From: a virus
Direction: 5' to 3' (one strand)
Virus record (IMG/VR): IMGVR_UViG_3300020183_000014
Coordinates: 1-64,000 of that record
Length of the DNA stretch: 64,000 nucleotides
Below the pieces are notes generated by a model. The model saw only the letters and a program-made list of their open reading frames with translations, was not told where the DNA came from and searched no databases. The position numbers and the translations under genes were made by a program. Positions 27,390-38,653 of the stretch are shown piece after piece. The stretch's first letter is position 1. Every line of letters starts with the position of its first letter.

Positions 27390-27396
27390 ATAAATA
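27390..27396 (-). promoter_or_regulatory. Candidate late promoter/leader motif TATTTAT
   Basis: Sense-strand AGATATTTATTAAATAA, 13 bp before the ATG of the 68-residue gene, in the 44-bp gap behind the hub gene. Confidence 0.4.
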
Positions 27397-27420
27397 TCTA
27401 AAAAAATTAAAAACTTTAAA

Positions 27421-30400
27421 TTAATCCATTTTAAAATATACTACATCCCCATCATATAACCCCAAATCGGACATAAGTTTCGATGACATACCCATACCAA
27501 TTTGGGTAGATTTCGGTCCTCTGCTAATTGGTCCTTCAACTATTATTGAACCAACGGTTTTGTCTAATTGGTAATTAGGATTTACCGTTAATTGCACATT
27601 GTTTTTTGGGTTTTTAAATGTTGTTTTAGCTGTTTTTATAACATCATTAGTGATTGTTCTTGACAATTGAAAATCCACATTAAAAAATCTGTAATTTGAA
27701 TCCTTAACATCAGACCATTGAATTCCATTTGTGAGATTGAATCCCTGTGTATCTTCTATTGGGTACTTTGCTCCACCCATTCTATATACAATAGTTCTAA
27801 ACCATTCCTCATTACCGTTTCTAACTTTTTGTATTAGACGAGTTTCATTATATCCATTATATGGTACGCCGAATCTGTTAATACCAACTTCTTGGATAAC
27901 CGTTTCACCTTGTATATTTTTACCTTGTCTGTCCGTAACATATGGTATTCCTTGGTATATAACTGTTTGGTCGGTATCGGTATCGTTAGCGGCTCTCTGT
28001 TTGATTTTAGCAATTGCTTTTGATTGAATCTTATCAAACAAAACTCTATAACTCGCAACAAATGAATCCCTCGGGTCGGGTAATGAGGAGTATGGTATTC
28101 GTGTTCCTGAAAAACTTGTTGAAATACTATTACCCTTTATCTGATGAGAAACCTCGGTAATCCAATACGAGCCCCTAAACATAGGTATGTTTTTTAAATA
28201 AAAATACATAGTTGGTTGAATCATAACATTACCCATAGCTGTAACACCACATTTATATGATGCTTGTTTGTAATAATCAAACAAACTAACATCAACATTG
28301 TGCACACCGGCGCCAGAAGCGGACCTTGACAAATTTTCTAAAACCTCAAAGGATTCTGATGTATTTTTTAATGTGCTTTGGTCCAGTGTAACTCCTTTGA
28401 ATATACCTTGATTTTGGTCACCGAAGCTTACCTCAAACGCAACTACTCTATTAGATTTAGATAAATCGTTTTGTGAAAAACTTTCTAAAGATGTTATCAA
28501 TAATGGATTCGGTGTTTGCCCGCCAATGTAAAAACTATCATCAACAAACTTATATGGTTTACTATTGGACATATCAATTCTTTTCGATGTTTGTCCGGCT
28601 AATTGTATGATAACTTTTGGTGTCGCCTCTTGATAATCAACCTCTAAGAATGTACCAAATAAATTTGAGGCAACCTTTTTTGATGGTGTTATTTTGTTCT
28701 TATTTGTCAAATTATTACCGTAAAAATTTATATAAGCGGGTAAAGCCCTCATATCTAATCCGGTACCTTGAATTATCATGGAAATAGCGTTGTATAAAGG
28801 AAGTTTAGAGTTGTTTGGGTTCAATAAAGGTGTAAACTTATCTATGTTTAAATAAAATTTATCACCAATGTCTCTATTAGCTTTGTCTAAGAATAAAAAT
28901 TCCTCTAGTAATAAACGTTGACCAATTGAATTACCGGCGGTCCATTTATCGTTAAATGATTTGAAAGTGTTATACAATTCTAACTTTGTTTGAGTTGAAT
29001 TGTAACCTCTAAACATATCAATACTAGCAGCAGGATTACCCGTGGCATTACTCGTTAAACCACCTAATAATGGTAAAAGTGTATTCAAATACAAAGCAAG
29101 TCTAGCTTCGGCCCCTTTTGGGGTATTTGTTTCACCTGTACTTTTAAGTATTATCGAATCTTGTAAATAAGTTAAAAAAGCGGCTTTGGTGTTGGTTCCT
29201 CCCGCTTCTCGATATCCACCATATATCTGAGCTAATGGTCTATGTTTTTTTATATTATCTTCAGTTAATTTTATATCTAATAAACTAAAGAAATTAACAT
29301 AGTAACTATCGATATCTTCACCAATGTATAATTTGATAAAATTAAGATTTGGTGTTGTTAAATCCGCAGCACTGAAAGGTTGTGGTTTATACGTTGTAAG
29401 AGCACGATAAGGGTCTACCGCGGTTAAACCATATAAAGAATTTGCGTCAATTTCTTTTGGATTAGCTAAGGTAAATTTTATTAAATTAGTGGTGTTTAAT
29501 ATATCTGTGGTAATTGATTGTGCATTTTTCTTTTGTCTTTCTTTCAGAGTGTTACCAATTAATAAATCAATATCGTTGCTATCATCATCTTTTTTTTCAA
29601 CAACAGATAATTTTTTTAAAATGTCTTGAAATTTAGAGTAATTTAAATTTCTAAAAATTGCATATGGTATTTCTTCATTCATTTTTTCACTAGCAAAATC
29701 AATAAAAAAACTTTCGAAGTACTCAAGTATCTGAGGACTAAATGTACCAATTAAGTCTAATGCTTTTTTGTAATTGGTTGATATCGAATACGTGTTACCT
29801 GTTGTCCTAAAATAATCATATGGACTTGGGAAGGTTTGTCCACTAAAACTAGTTGATAGGTTATCGTTTAGATACCAAAGTGTTTTGAATGTTAATTCTT
29901 CGGCTAATGTAAATGTGTTACTATCGGATATTTCACTATTTTTATGACCACCAAGAGATGGTAATAAGGTGTAATTTTTATCTGATGAGACGTATTTGGA
30001 ATTATCCATTACCACGTCCCAATAATTCATACCACTTTTTTGTGTAACCCTGTGTAGTAATTTATCTGAAGTACTTGTGGAAGAATATGAAACATTTCCT
30101 AACGTTATGTCGTAAGTGGCATAATCATTTACTATTTGACTGTAAACAGTTTGATAAAATGGTCTTATGCCCACATTTGTGAAACCGGTATATGTGACAC
30201 CTGATGTGGAGCCAGATGATGTTGATATTTTTGGTATTACATCAAAAGTTACATACTCATCAGAAACCGCTAATACTGTTGCACCTGTTAGTCCCGTAAG
30301 TGGTGTTTGTGAAATTGTAAATCCTGTAGTGCTTGTAATATTTGTAATATATGTGTTTGGCGCCGTTTGTCCTGTACCGGCAATAACTGTTACGGTCATT

Positions 30401-33400
30401 CCTGTTTGTAAATTCACCGTGCTTGTTACATTAATCGTTGTACCACTACTACTTGCGTTCGTTAATGTTTCTGATATTAACACTCCGTTATTATCAAAAA
30501 GAGTTTTACCCGATAACGGTCTGGTTAAATAACTCGAGTTTATACACCCATTTAAAATATCATAACCATCTATTAGGTGTGTTTTATATCTATGATAAAT
30601 TGAACCCCATTTCAATATCAAATGATATGGAATAAAATGAGTGGACGATACCTCTCTAAATAAAGATGATGTTAATATTTTTTTATTCTCGAAGGTTATT
30701 TCCTCGTCTAAATCAATAAATGGTAATGAATTTAATAACAAATACGAAGAACCAACATACTTACCTTGTGGGGTTGATTTATTGAAATCATTAAATAATT
30801 GATTGTGAAAATAAGGGGTGTTTAATATTGAGGTTGTGTTTCCTGATACAGATAATGTGTTAGTAAACATGTCAACTTCACCCGATAATAATTTTGATAC
30901 GTCATTATAACCTGTTTTCAACCAACTGTTTATCTCTATCGGCGAACAAATAAATCCTTGTGAACTATTAACCTTTAGAATTCCATTGAATTTAAAATTG
31001 TCTCTCGTAAAGTTTGTCTTACCTAAATAATTCAAATATGTTGTTGAATTAAAAGGATATATGTCTGTTCTATATGCTTCAGGTTCGTAATCAATTAAAA
31101 TCTTATTTAAATCGTCTTCTTTTAAATCACCCGTAGGATTAGTGGCGGATTCGTCATATTTTTCAAATTTGAATGGTTCTTCGATTACGTTTGATATGTA
31201 ATTTGTTGTTGGTAAATGGTCTTTAAAATAATTAAACCTTTCAAATGGTGACAGACCTGGTAAGTATCCATTATATACGGTAGTGGTTTTGGGTGTCCCA
31301 TCTTCATTTTTTTGAATAACACCATTTTCTAATAAATTTGTTTTTGTAACAGGAGCAATCAATTTATTTTTATTAGTTATTGTTTTTGCTAACTCAATAA
31401 TGTCATTATCGTCTTTTATTAATTCTTGAATATTTTTAAACTCTTCGTTGGCTAATTGTATAATCATTTGGTCATTAAAAGAATCAAACAGTGTTGTATA
31501 AAGAGCCCTTTCGTAAAGTTCATAAACAAATGCCGCGTAACTTTTATCAATAAATGGTATTGATTCATTTATAACGTCAATACCTGATAAGTCTTCAATT
31601 TTTTGATTTTCAGTGTTCGAATCAAAAACATAGTTTACGTCATTTCTTGTGGGTTCGTTATTTACATTTGTTTCTACCCTATTAGTAACAATTTTAATAT
31701 ATTCTTCAATAAAATCAACTTCAGGCCAAAGGGTTTTGTCATAAGATTTTAATTTGTGAACTAATTCTTCATCACCAGGATATGCAATTACATTTTGTTT
31801 ACCACCACCTTGGGGTTTTTTTACTTCAGGCCATGGATATATATTTTCACCCTTAGATTCTTTTGATAAGTTTGTGAGTGTTTTTTTTCTATTGTTCGCG
31901 GCTTCAAACGCTTTATTATGAACGTCCTTCATTAATCTTATGAAAACTTCGGCATTGGCCAATAGGACCGCGAACATGTTTCTAACGGTAGGTTCAAACC
32001 CAAATCCATATTCATTACTTTTAATGACCTTGTTCATTTCTCTTTCAACATCGTCTTCAACTTTTTTTCTTTGTTCCTCAAATGATTTTCTGATTTGAAA
32101 TATGTCTTCAAAAATTCCATCAATATAAACGACAACTTTTTTGTCATTGAGAACCTTATAATATGAACTAATATTTTTTACGTTTCTAATTGAGATTCTT
32201 TTAAAATCCCCACTTGTTTTATTTATTAAGACATTATTATTGTATAATTCTTGGGTTAAAAGCTTGGTTTTACCCATCGCGGTATTGAAACTGGTTAAAA
32301 GAAGTTCAAGAGCTCCCGCACCATTACCTAATATGTGTTTTGTTTCTGTTTTATCTTTTGCATTCAAATAAAACCACAAATCACTAACAGTCTCGTTGTT
32401 TGTTGAGGTTTTAGTAAATGATGTATATTCTTGTGATAGATACTGTTTACCCCAAGCTTTTATTGAATTTTCAAAATCATTGAGAAGGGTGTCCATTTCT
32501 TTTATACCAGAAAAGACATCCATACTGACTTTACTAAAAATTTGTTGTTCTAGTATTTTATCAAGACTTTCCGCGATGTACCCAATTTCTTTTAGTGTAC
32601 GAACAGGAAAACCTTTCGGGATTAAACCTTTTTGTTCATACTGCCTATATACTGATTTTAATATCGAATAACCTCTTGATGATTGTTTTACTGTCGTTTC
32701 GTATAATCCAGTGTTTTGATTAAATTTTGTATTGTCTTTTTCTTCAACCAAAAACATATAAGGACAGTTAATAATCGCTGATAGAGGAATGTCATTCAAC
32801 CACGCAAAAGTGGAACCCACAAATTTTGTTGTGATTTCAAAATTACCATTAGAATCATTAAATCTAGATTTGAAATCAATCATATGTAATCTGTATCGAA
32901 TAGCTTTACCATAATAACCTTTAACAGTTAAATAAAAGATTGGCCATGGTAAATGGAAAAAAGCCCTGTATGGTGAATTTTCTGAGGATTCAAAAAGTGT
33001 TTTTCCTCTTACGTCAACAAAGTTTATAGTAATTTGTGGAACAAAGTTAGCCCCTTTTACATCGATGTTTATTGAATCAATACCAAATGTTTGTGCGGTT
33101 GGGTCTTTAAATTGGTCTTCACCAAATGTTACATCATATCCGTCTTTATATGTGGATTCTTGTCCTTGAATTGGTTTTGGAACAAAGGCATCCGTCCATG
33201 TTGTGTCAAAGTTACCGTCTCCACTAGCGTTTCTTAAGAAATTAAGATTACCCTTAGCAATTTGTGTTAAGGTATTTCCTAAATTATCATCAGCAATGAG
33301 AGTCGTTCTTGGAATTAAATCAGCTTCCAAGTTCGCATACATGACTAAGTTTTCTTGTTTATGTCCTCTTGGTTGAACTTCTCCGTTTGAATCGACAACA

Positions 33401-33486
33401 CTATTTGGGTCAACATAAATAAGATTGTTTTGGTCAACTTTTACAAGTATGTTTTCATTATTTGGGTAATCATTATTGCTCGCCAT
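27421..33486 (-). CDS. Giant baseplate hub protein (gp27/gpD-like C-terminal part)
   Basis: 2021 residues, the largest gene here. The N-terminal third contains FGIDSINIDVKGANFVPQIT and a segment on ring-like beta structure (YRAFFHLPWPIFYLTVKGYY). A Thr/Gly-rich insert of Ig-like character lies near residues 985-1075. The C-terminal section GNVMIQPTMYFYLKNIPMFR, then GSYWITEVSHQIKGNSISTS, resembles the end of phage hub proteins of the gp27/late control D type. No lysozyme domain like that of T4 gp5 was recognised. It overlaps the gp53-like gene by 14 bp. The hub role is inferred from the C-terminal pattern and position. Confidence 0.6.
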   Translation of the reverse strand: MASNNDYPNNENILVKVDQNNLIYVDPNSVVDSNGEVQPRGHKQENLVMYANLEADLIPRTTLIADDNLGNTLTQIAKGNLNFLRNASGDGNFDTTWTDAFVPKPIQGQESTYKDGYDVTFGEDQFKDPTAQTFGIDSINIDVKGANFVPQITINFVDVRGKTLFESSENSPYRAFFHLPWPIFYLTVKGYYGKAIRYRLHMIDFKSRFNDSNGNFEITTKFVGSTFAWLNDIPLSAIINCPYMFLVEEKDNTKFNQNTGLYETTVKQSSRGYSILKSVYRQYEQKGLIPKGFPVRTLKEIGYIAESLDKILEQQIFSKVSMDVFSGIKEMDTLLNDFENSIKAWGKQYLSQEYTSFTKTSTNNETVSDLWFYLNAKDKTETKHILGNGAGALELLLTSFNTAMGKTKLLTQELYNNNVLINKTSGDFKRISIRNVKNISSYYKVLNDKKVVVYIDGIFEDIFQIRKSFEEQRKKVEDDVEREMNKVIKSNEYGFGFEPTVRNMFAVLLANAEVFIRLMKDVHNKAFEAANNRKKTLTNLSKESKGENIYPWPEVKKPQGGGKQNVIAYPGDEELVHKLKSYDKTLWPEVDFIEEYIKIVTNRVETNVNNEPTRNDVNYVFDSNTENQKIEDLSGIDVINESIPFIDKSYAAFVYELYERALYTTLFDSFNDQMIIQLANEEFKNIQELIKDDNDIIELAKTITNKNKLIAPVTKTNLLENGVIQKNEDGTPKTTTVYNGYLPGLSPFERFNYFKDHLPTTNYISNVIEEPFKFEKYDESATNPTGDLKEDDLNKILIDYEPEAYRTDIYPFNSTTYLNYLGKTNFTRDNFKFNGILKVNSSQGFICSPIEINSWLKTGYNDVSKLLSGEVDMFTNTLSVSGNTTSILNTPYFHNQLFNDFNKSTPQGKYVGSSYLLLNSLPFIDLDEEITFENKKILTSSLFREVSSTHFIPYHLILKWGSIYHRYKTHLIDGYDILNGCINSSYLTRPLSGKTLFDNNGVLISETLTNASSSGTTINVTSTVNLQTGMTVTVIAGTGQTAPNTYITNITSTTGFTISQTPLTGLTGATVLAVSDEYVTFDVIPKISTSSGSTSGVTYTGFTNVGIRPFYQTVYSQIVNDYATYDITLGNVSYSSTSTSDKLLHRVTQKSGMNYWDVVMDNSKYVSSDKNYTLLPSLGGHKNSEISDSNTFTLAEELTFKTLWYLNDNLSTSFSGQTFPSPYDYFRTTGNTYSISTNYKKALDLIGTFSPQILEYFESFFIDFASEKMNEEIPYAIFRNLNYSKFQDILKKLSVVEKKDDDSNDIDLLIGNTLKERQKKNAQSITTDILNTTNLIKFTLANPKEIDANSLYGLTAVDPYRALTTYKPQPFSAADLTTPNLNFIKLYIGEDIDSYYVNFFSLLDIKLTEDNIKKHRPLAQIYGGYREAGGTNTKAAFLTYLQDSIILKSTGETNTPKGAEARLALYLNTLLPLLGGLTSNATGNPAASIDMFRGYNSTQTKLELYNTFKSFNDKWTAGNSIGQRLLLEEFLFLDKANRDIGDKFYLNIDKFTPLLNPNNSKLPLYNAISMIIQGTGLDMRALPAYINFYGNNLTNKNKITPSKKVASNLFGTFLEVDYQEATPKVIIQLAGQTSKRIDMSNSKPYKFVDDSFYIGGQTPNPLLITSLESFSQNDLSKSNRVVAFEVSFGDQNQGIFKGVTLDQSTLKNTSESFEVLENLSRSASGAGVHNVDVSLFDYYKQASYKCGVTAMGNVMIQPTMYFYLKNIPMFRGSYWITEVSHQIKGNSISTSFSGTRIPYSSLPDPRDSFVASYRVLFDKIQSKAIAKIKQRAANDTDTDQTVIYQGIPYVTDRQGKNIQGETVIQEVGINRFGVPYNGYNETRLIQKVRNGNEEWFRTIVYRMGGAKYPIEDTQGFNLTNGIQWSDVKDSNYRFFNVDFQLSRTITNDVIKTAKTTFKNPKNNVQLTVNPNYQLDKTVGSIIVEGPISRGPKSTQIGMGMSSKLMSDLGLYDGDVVYFKMD

Positions 33487-33799
33487 AATATAGATTATAT
33501 AATTCTATACTTCTTTTATAATCTTGTAAAGACGTTGTAAGAGGAAAGGGTACTCTAATAACAGTATTATCAGGTATTTCAAATTCAATACTTCCCGCCG
33601 TTGGATTTGCCTGTAATATTAACCATCCAAACACTGGTGAACCATAATAATCTTGCGATATTTTATCAAACCTATCTCTACCCTTTTTATAAAACATATA
33701 TCTATCCGAAGATTTTATTGGGATTTCAATCCCTGGTACAATCCTAAATTTACCGTCTTCAATAAAAAACTGATATCTATCAAAATACTGTCTACTCAT
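33473..33799 (-). CDS. 53: Baseplate wedge protein gp53-like (LysM-type fold)
   Basis: 108 residues (T4 gp53 is 196). The core GRDRFDKISQDYYGSPVFGW, ILQANP, then IPDNTVIRVPFPL follows the LysM/gpX pattern (D..I...YYG.....W.I..AN......I..G..I.IP). gp53 clamps wedges together around the hub, and its LysM-like fold is known. It overlaps the hub gene by 14 bp and abuts the 1615-residue gene (shared base at 33799), consistent with co-translated baseplate parts. Confidence 0.7.
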   Translation of the reverse strand: MSRQYFDRYQFFIEDGKFRIVPGIEIPIKSSDRYMFYKKGRDRFDKISQDYYGSPVFGWLILQANPTAGSIEFEIPDNTVIRVPFPLTTSLQDYKRSIELYNLYYGEQ

Positions 33800-36700
33800 T
33801 ATTGTGGTCTATAATAATTTAATTTATCTGTAACTTCGTTTGATGTTGAAAAGATTTGGTTCGCTTCATCTATTATTGTTTGGTTTGTTTCATCTGTTGT
33901 GGATGAAATTCCAAACTTAATTTCTTTATCGCTTTTCCTTTTTTTGAATTTTGTTAATTTAAATTTCTGTTCTTCTGGTTTTTCAACAAATTTATTTAAT
34001 CTTTTTTTCAATTGATTTTTTAAATGGTCTTTATATAACAAAGGGTCTTTTAGCTCTGATATAAATGCTTCTACTTTATCGAATAACAATTGTTTCATCA
34101 TAAATTCAAAATCCGCCGATTGTATTGTTGGATTTAAAAATGTAATATTGGTAGATAAACCATCAACTAATTTCGGTGCGTTTGTCTCAATATAATCAAC
34201 ACATGTACTGTATTCGTTATATAACAAATCCGAAGTAAAACCACTTATTGCAACAGATTTAACAATACTATCTTGTACTGTTGAATCTTTACCATTTTTA
34301 ATAACAAAATTAACCCTATCTAAATCAGATATTAATTGATTTCTTGATTTTTCCAATTCATCCAATATTTGAGTAGAATCGGTGAGTTCATTTATTTTAT
34401 TTTCAATTATCTCTTTAGTTATAAAATCTTTTAATTTGACATTTGTATCTGTAAGTATTGAGCCGGTCATTTCTTTATCAAACTCAACCATATTAACTAA
34501 ATAAGTTGAAGACGAGTCATTAAGAAAATTAGCCAACCCTGTTTTTAATCCTGATGTATAAACGGTTAATTCTTGTGTCTTTTTATATAAACCAAGTAAT
34601 GATAATGTTTTACCCGGTGTTGGTGATGTTGAGGTGTAAATGTCGTATTGATTTATTGGTCTATATTCACCCTTAAATAAAAGAGCAGTAATATCTTTAC
34701 CGTATTTTGTATAAACTTTGTTATACGTGTCTTGATACTTATCAAAATAACTTTCTGTTGAGGTGAAGACGGATTTAATTATGTCCGTATATTTTATACT
34801 GTTACCATCAAGGGTACCCATATAATTTCCATCTTTTACATTTTTAGTATTTTGAGATTGATTGTTTTTGTTAATGGCGTTTGTATAAGTTTTGTTCAAA
34901 TCTGCTAAAAATTCACGAGTAAATTCTTCAGCATTTCTACCTCCAATAGTTTCGTTTGTTGCGATTGACCTCTCATCGTACATTTCTGTGTTTGCAAAGA
35001 AATTAGATGATAAGGCGTTTTGTAATCTTTCAACAGGTTTAGATAATCCTTGTCCACCAATAAAATTTATAGATAATGTTACCGACGCAATCATAGGTTG
35101 AACTCCAATGCCTTCGGGGTTCAAATCAAATAGTATTTGCCCACCGTCATCATAAGAAATGTTTACATCTCTAATTACTATTTTTGAGTGATAAAAATCG
35201 CCAATTCTTAAGACACAAACAGGCGGTGGTCCAAACGCGGTGTTTCTTGCTCTAACATCTGATTCTTCCGAAATACCTTTAATTGGGATGGTGTCTCCCG
35301 GTCTAATACATTGTTGTAAAAATGTAAGTCTAGCATTTAAACCTTCAGGTGTTGTTGAATGAAATGCTGGATGAAAATATTTTAATTTTTCTTTAAGTGA
35401 TGAGAAAACAATCGGGTCAGTTTCTTCTAATTTTTTAAAGTAAAAACATTCGGATAGTGTTTTTGCGATAATTCTTTTTAGTGGGTCAATGGCGGGTTTT
35501 CTTGTTGGTGGGTTCACAACAACCTGTCCATTTTCTTCTATTTTTGTTATAGGTGGTTGTGGTGTTGGTGTATCGGGTTGTTTCTTCTCTGATTTATTAT
35601 TGTACTTTAAAGACATTGCCGTTTGTCTACAATAGAACGCAATTGGTGAGTATTGTTTTAATTTTGGTACTCTAACGAAATCTTTATTAACACAATCTTT
35701 ATCAGGTTGGGTCCCAGTTAATGTTTCACCATAATTGACCGATTCTACAATAATTTTAGTATCATGTTCAAATCCAAAATCTTTTGTATTATACTCTTTT
35801 AATATAACAATCGGTTGTCCTTGTTGAATTATTTCTTTATCGTTTTCAGAGTTATCTTTGTTTACTAAATTTAAATTTTCTGGCCATTTTATTTGCCATT
35901 CTTTTTTTCCTCCGACAGCCGATAATCTATCAAAAATATCTTGAATTACGGAGTGACTTCTTCTTAGTGATAATCTTTCGTTGTAATCATTAGTCGCAAC
36001 TGATGAACATGAAGATAAAATTTGAAATCTAATTGTTTCCGCCGTTTTACCAGATATGTCTGATATTAAACTATTTAAACTAGATACGTATTTATTAAAT
36101 GACACATCAGCTTGGTCAAAATAATCACCGATTTTTGTTTTTTGAGCATCAATGTCGGATTGTGTTATAACGTGATTAGCATCACCAAAAATAAAAGATT
36201 TTTCTGTTTTTACTTGAGTGTCTGTTTGAGACAAACCAGTTAAAGTATTTAACGCGGCACCTAATTCATCAATATAAGCTTGTTTTTGGCCTTTGTAATC
36301 GTCGTATAATTCTGTATAATTTTTTGTGGTATCAAGGTCTAAACTTGGTCCCGGTCTATCATTTTCATACTTTAATTTAATTATAACCTCATCAACAGGT
36401 TTAGAATCTGCTTCGTTACCTTGTGTTGTCGTGTTTGTTGGTGTTGTCTCTGTTGGGTACTCAGTGGTTACCTTATATTGTTTGATAGTTTCAGGGTCTT
36501 GTCCTTGATTTAATAAACTTTGAATCAGTTTTATATCGTTTGTATCTAATTGAGTAAATCTTCTAATTAATTCGTAGAAATCCAATTCCTTACAACCAGC
36601 AAAAAAAGCGTTGATATAATTTTCAGATTCTTCCTCTGACATTCCTTTGAAAAGTTCTCTCACTAATAAATTTAAGATACTCGGGTGGTCAACAACAACC

Positions 36701-38646
36701 TTAAATGATAATTGCCCACTTCTTGATGTGTCTTGATATGTATATATTGGTTCGGGTCTACCCAAAAAAGTATTGTCTTGCCATCTCGCTTGGTTGTTTT
36801 CACTAATCTTTAAATCGTATGGTGGAAACCACATAACCCTACCCCCATTGTTACCTCTTTCACAAAATGGTAAATCATTGTATGTAAATCCTGGTGTATT
36901 TGATGTTCTCCATGCTAAGTTTTCAATTGAAAACATATATTTTTTAGCATAAAATCCATCACCCGTTCCGACACCGTTTGGTGTTTCAAATATATTTGTT
37001 GAGTTTTTAGACCCAAATGAATTTTTAAAACTATTTTTTGCATCATAGTTTCCGCTTGATATAGGTGCAATATTAATATTATACGGTCTACTATCACCAC
37101 CCATTACACTATCATCGAACTTTCTAATATTAGCGGTTCTTTTCATTGTATCTGAATAGTTCATATAGGACCTATCTTTAGTCCAAACACGACAATATTC
37201 AGCTCCTGTTTCTTGTTTATACTTATCAACAAACTTAATTGCGGAACCTCGTGACAACATACTATCACCCTCTTTAAAGATTCTACTGGTTTGGTCAATA
37301 ACGTTACCAACATGTGTTCTTGTTGCTTGACCATCTTTAGGCATTGAATCCAATATTTCTTGAGTTTTACCTAAAATTGAATCTTCTCTAAATCCGTATT
37401 TTGTTGAAATTGAATTGTTATAATCGTTACTTTCTCTTGATTGGAATTCCTCGTTCCATAATCCAATCTTATTCTTTGAGTTTTTACTAATCCACGTAAG
37501 TTTACCACTAATTGGTCCACCTTGGGAAATATTTCTTTGTCTCTCAAATAAAGCGGCTTGTACCGGGTCAAACATTAAACTTAAGAAGTAACTACTTTTA
37601 ACCATGTTGTCATTAAAATCTGACATAGTATATTTTACGTCTTCCGCTCTATCGTCTCCAATATAAGCAACACCTTTTGGTGCTTCAAGTCCTAAAAAGT
37701 TTTTAATTCCACCGGCAACATTGTTTGCAAAATTAAAAAGTTTTGATGATTGTTGTGACCTTGCTGTTGTTGTGTAATTTGGTGCGTATGTTGAATATGA
37801 TAATTGGTCAAACAAAATTTGTTTCTGACCCTCACCTAAGTATTCAACCATTAAGTCAGATGGTTTTCTACCTAATTTTGGTCTTCTTTGAATACCAACT
37901 AAACTACCTAAAACACCTGTTACATCTTGTAATATCGCACCCGCTTCGGTTTTTGGTGTCGGTCTATTTACAATAGGGTTTCTTGGGTTGCTTAAATAAT
38001 CTCCTGGTATTTCACTAAATGGAAATTCAATACCCGCAACCGTTTGGAGAAAATCTACACCTTTACCTAATAAACTTTTAGCAACAGTAATTTTATAGTT
38101 TTTTTCAATTAGAGGTTCTCTTCCTGTAACTATGTTTATCGCTGTTGCGATGTTACCATCCAATGCGTCAAGTATTCTAGCCCTACCTAAAGTTGCTGAT
38201 TCTAAATTTTGTTGTAGTCTGGCTAATACAGGACCTTGTTTGTTTTCTCTAATATTTTGTGTAGCAAATTTCATTAACCTCGAATCGTCATCGAAGTTTT
38301 GACCCGCCATAATACTAACTAAATTAGTTGTTTGGGGTTCAAACGAATTAATATAACCCGCAGATAAAATACCACCATTTAGTTGTGATAAAGTTGGTAA
38401 AGACGTGTTTGTGTATTCCTCAATAGTGCTATTTGGTGGAATATATAGGTTAATAAAATTTTGACCAAAGTATACCGACCAATTTGTTTTAACATCACCA
38501 GGGTCAACATTAGCAAAATTGTTTAGATTTTGAACAACGTAATTTGTATCAGTAAACGTTTGAGGTCCATTGGGTCTGTTTAGGGTTTTTGAAATTAAAA
38601 AATCTCTAAACGCTTTGGTAGTATTAAAATCTAAATATGTTGGCAT
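33799..38646 (-). CDS. Giant tube/baseplate junction protein with OmpA-like domain (gp48/gp54-type segments)
   Basis: 1615 residues. Two segments look like tube-initiator (gp48/gp54) domains: residues ~595-655 (RVMWFPPYDLKISE, FLGRPEPIYTYQDTSRSGQL, FKVVVDHPS) and ~1140-1210 (VLRIGDFYHSKIVIRDVNIS, MIASVTLSINFIGGQG). Between them, residues ~845-915, lies a match to the OmpA C-terminal fold: IRFQILSSCSSVA then YNERLSLRRSHSVIQDIFDR, i.e. the N-x-x-L-S-x-x-R-x-x-x-V core. That fold binds peptidoglycan. The rest includes coiled-coil-rich segments at the C-terminus. Likely bridges tail tube and baseplate. Confidence 0.6.
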   Translation of the reverse strand: MPTYLDFNTTKAFRDFLISKTLNRPNGPQTFTDTNYVVQNLNNFANVDPGDVKTNWSVYFGQNFINLYIPPNSTIEEYTNTSLPTLSQLNGGILSAGYINSFEPQTTNLVSIMAGQNFDDDSRLMKFATQNIRENKQGPVLARLQQNLESATLGRARILDALDGNIATAINIVTGREPLIEKNYKITVAKSLLGKGVDFLQTVAGIEFPFSEIPGDYLSNPRNPIVNRPTPKTEAGAILQDVTGVLGSLVGIQRRPKLGRKPSDLMVEYLGEGQKQILFDQLSYSTYAPNYTTTARSQQSSKLFNFANNVAGGIKNFLGLEAPKGVAYIGDDRAEDVKYTMSDFNDNMVKSSYFLSLMFDPVQAALFERQRNISQGGPISGKLTWISKNSKNKIGLWNEEFQSRESNDYNNSISTKYGFREDSILGKTQEILDSMPKDGQATRTHVGNVIDQTSRIFKEGDSMLSRGSAIKFVDKYKQETGAEYCRVWTKDRSYMNYSDTMKRTANIRKFDDSVMGGDSRPYNINIAPISSGNYDAKNSFKNSFGSKNSTNIFETPNGVGTGDGFYAKKYMFSIENLAWRTSNTPGFTYNDLPFCERGNNGGRVMWFPPYDLKISENNQARWQDNTFLGRPEPIYTYQDTSRSGQLSFKVVVDHPSILNLLVRELFKGMSEEESENYINAFFAGCKELDFYELIRRFTQLDTNDIKLIQSLLNQGQDPETIKQYKVTTEYPTETTPTNTTTQGNEADSKPVDEVIIKLKYENDRPGPSLDLDTTKNYTELYDDYKGQKQAYIDELGAALNTLTGLSQTDTQVKTEKSFIFGDANHVITQSDIDAQKTKIGDYFDQADVSFNKYVSSLNSLISDISGKTAETIRFQILSSCSSVATNDYNERLSLRRSHSVIQDIFDRLSAVGGKKEWQIKWPENLNLVNKDNSENDKEIIQQGQPIVILKEYNTKDFGFEHDTKIIVESVNYGETLTGTQPDKDCVNKDFVRVPKLKQYSPIAFYCRQTAMSLKYNNKSEKKQPDTPTPQPPITKIEENGQVVVNPPTRKPAIDPLKRIIAKTLSECFYFKKLEETDPIVFSSLKEKLKYFHPAFHSTTPEGLNARLTFLQQCIRPGDTIPIKGISEESDVRARNTAFGPPPVCVLRIGDFYHSKIVIRDVNISYDDGGQILFDLNPEGIGVQPMIASVTLSINFIGGQGLSKPVERLQNALSSNFFANTEMYDERSIATNETIGGRNAEEFTREFLADLNKTYTNAINKNNQSQNTKNVKDGNYMGTLDGNSIKYTDIIKSVFTSTESYFDKYQDTYNKVYTKYGKDITALLFKGEYRPINQYDIYTSTSPTPGKTLSLLGLYKKTQELTVYTSGLKTGLANFLNDSSSTYLVNMVEFDKEMTGSILTDTNVKLKDFITKEIIENKINELTDSTQILDELEKSRNQLISDLDRVNFVIKNGKDSTVQDSIVKSVAISGFTSDLLYNEYSTCVDYIETNAPKLVDGLSTNITFLNPTIQSADFEFMMKQLLFDKVEAFISELKDPLLYKDHLKNQLKKRLNKFVEKPEEQKFKLTKFKKRKSDKEIKFGISSTTDETNQTIIDEANQIFSTSNEVTDKLNYYRPQ

Positions 38647-38653
38647 TTACATT

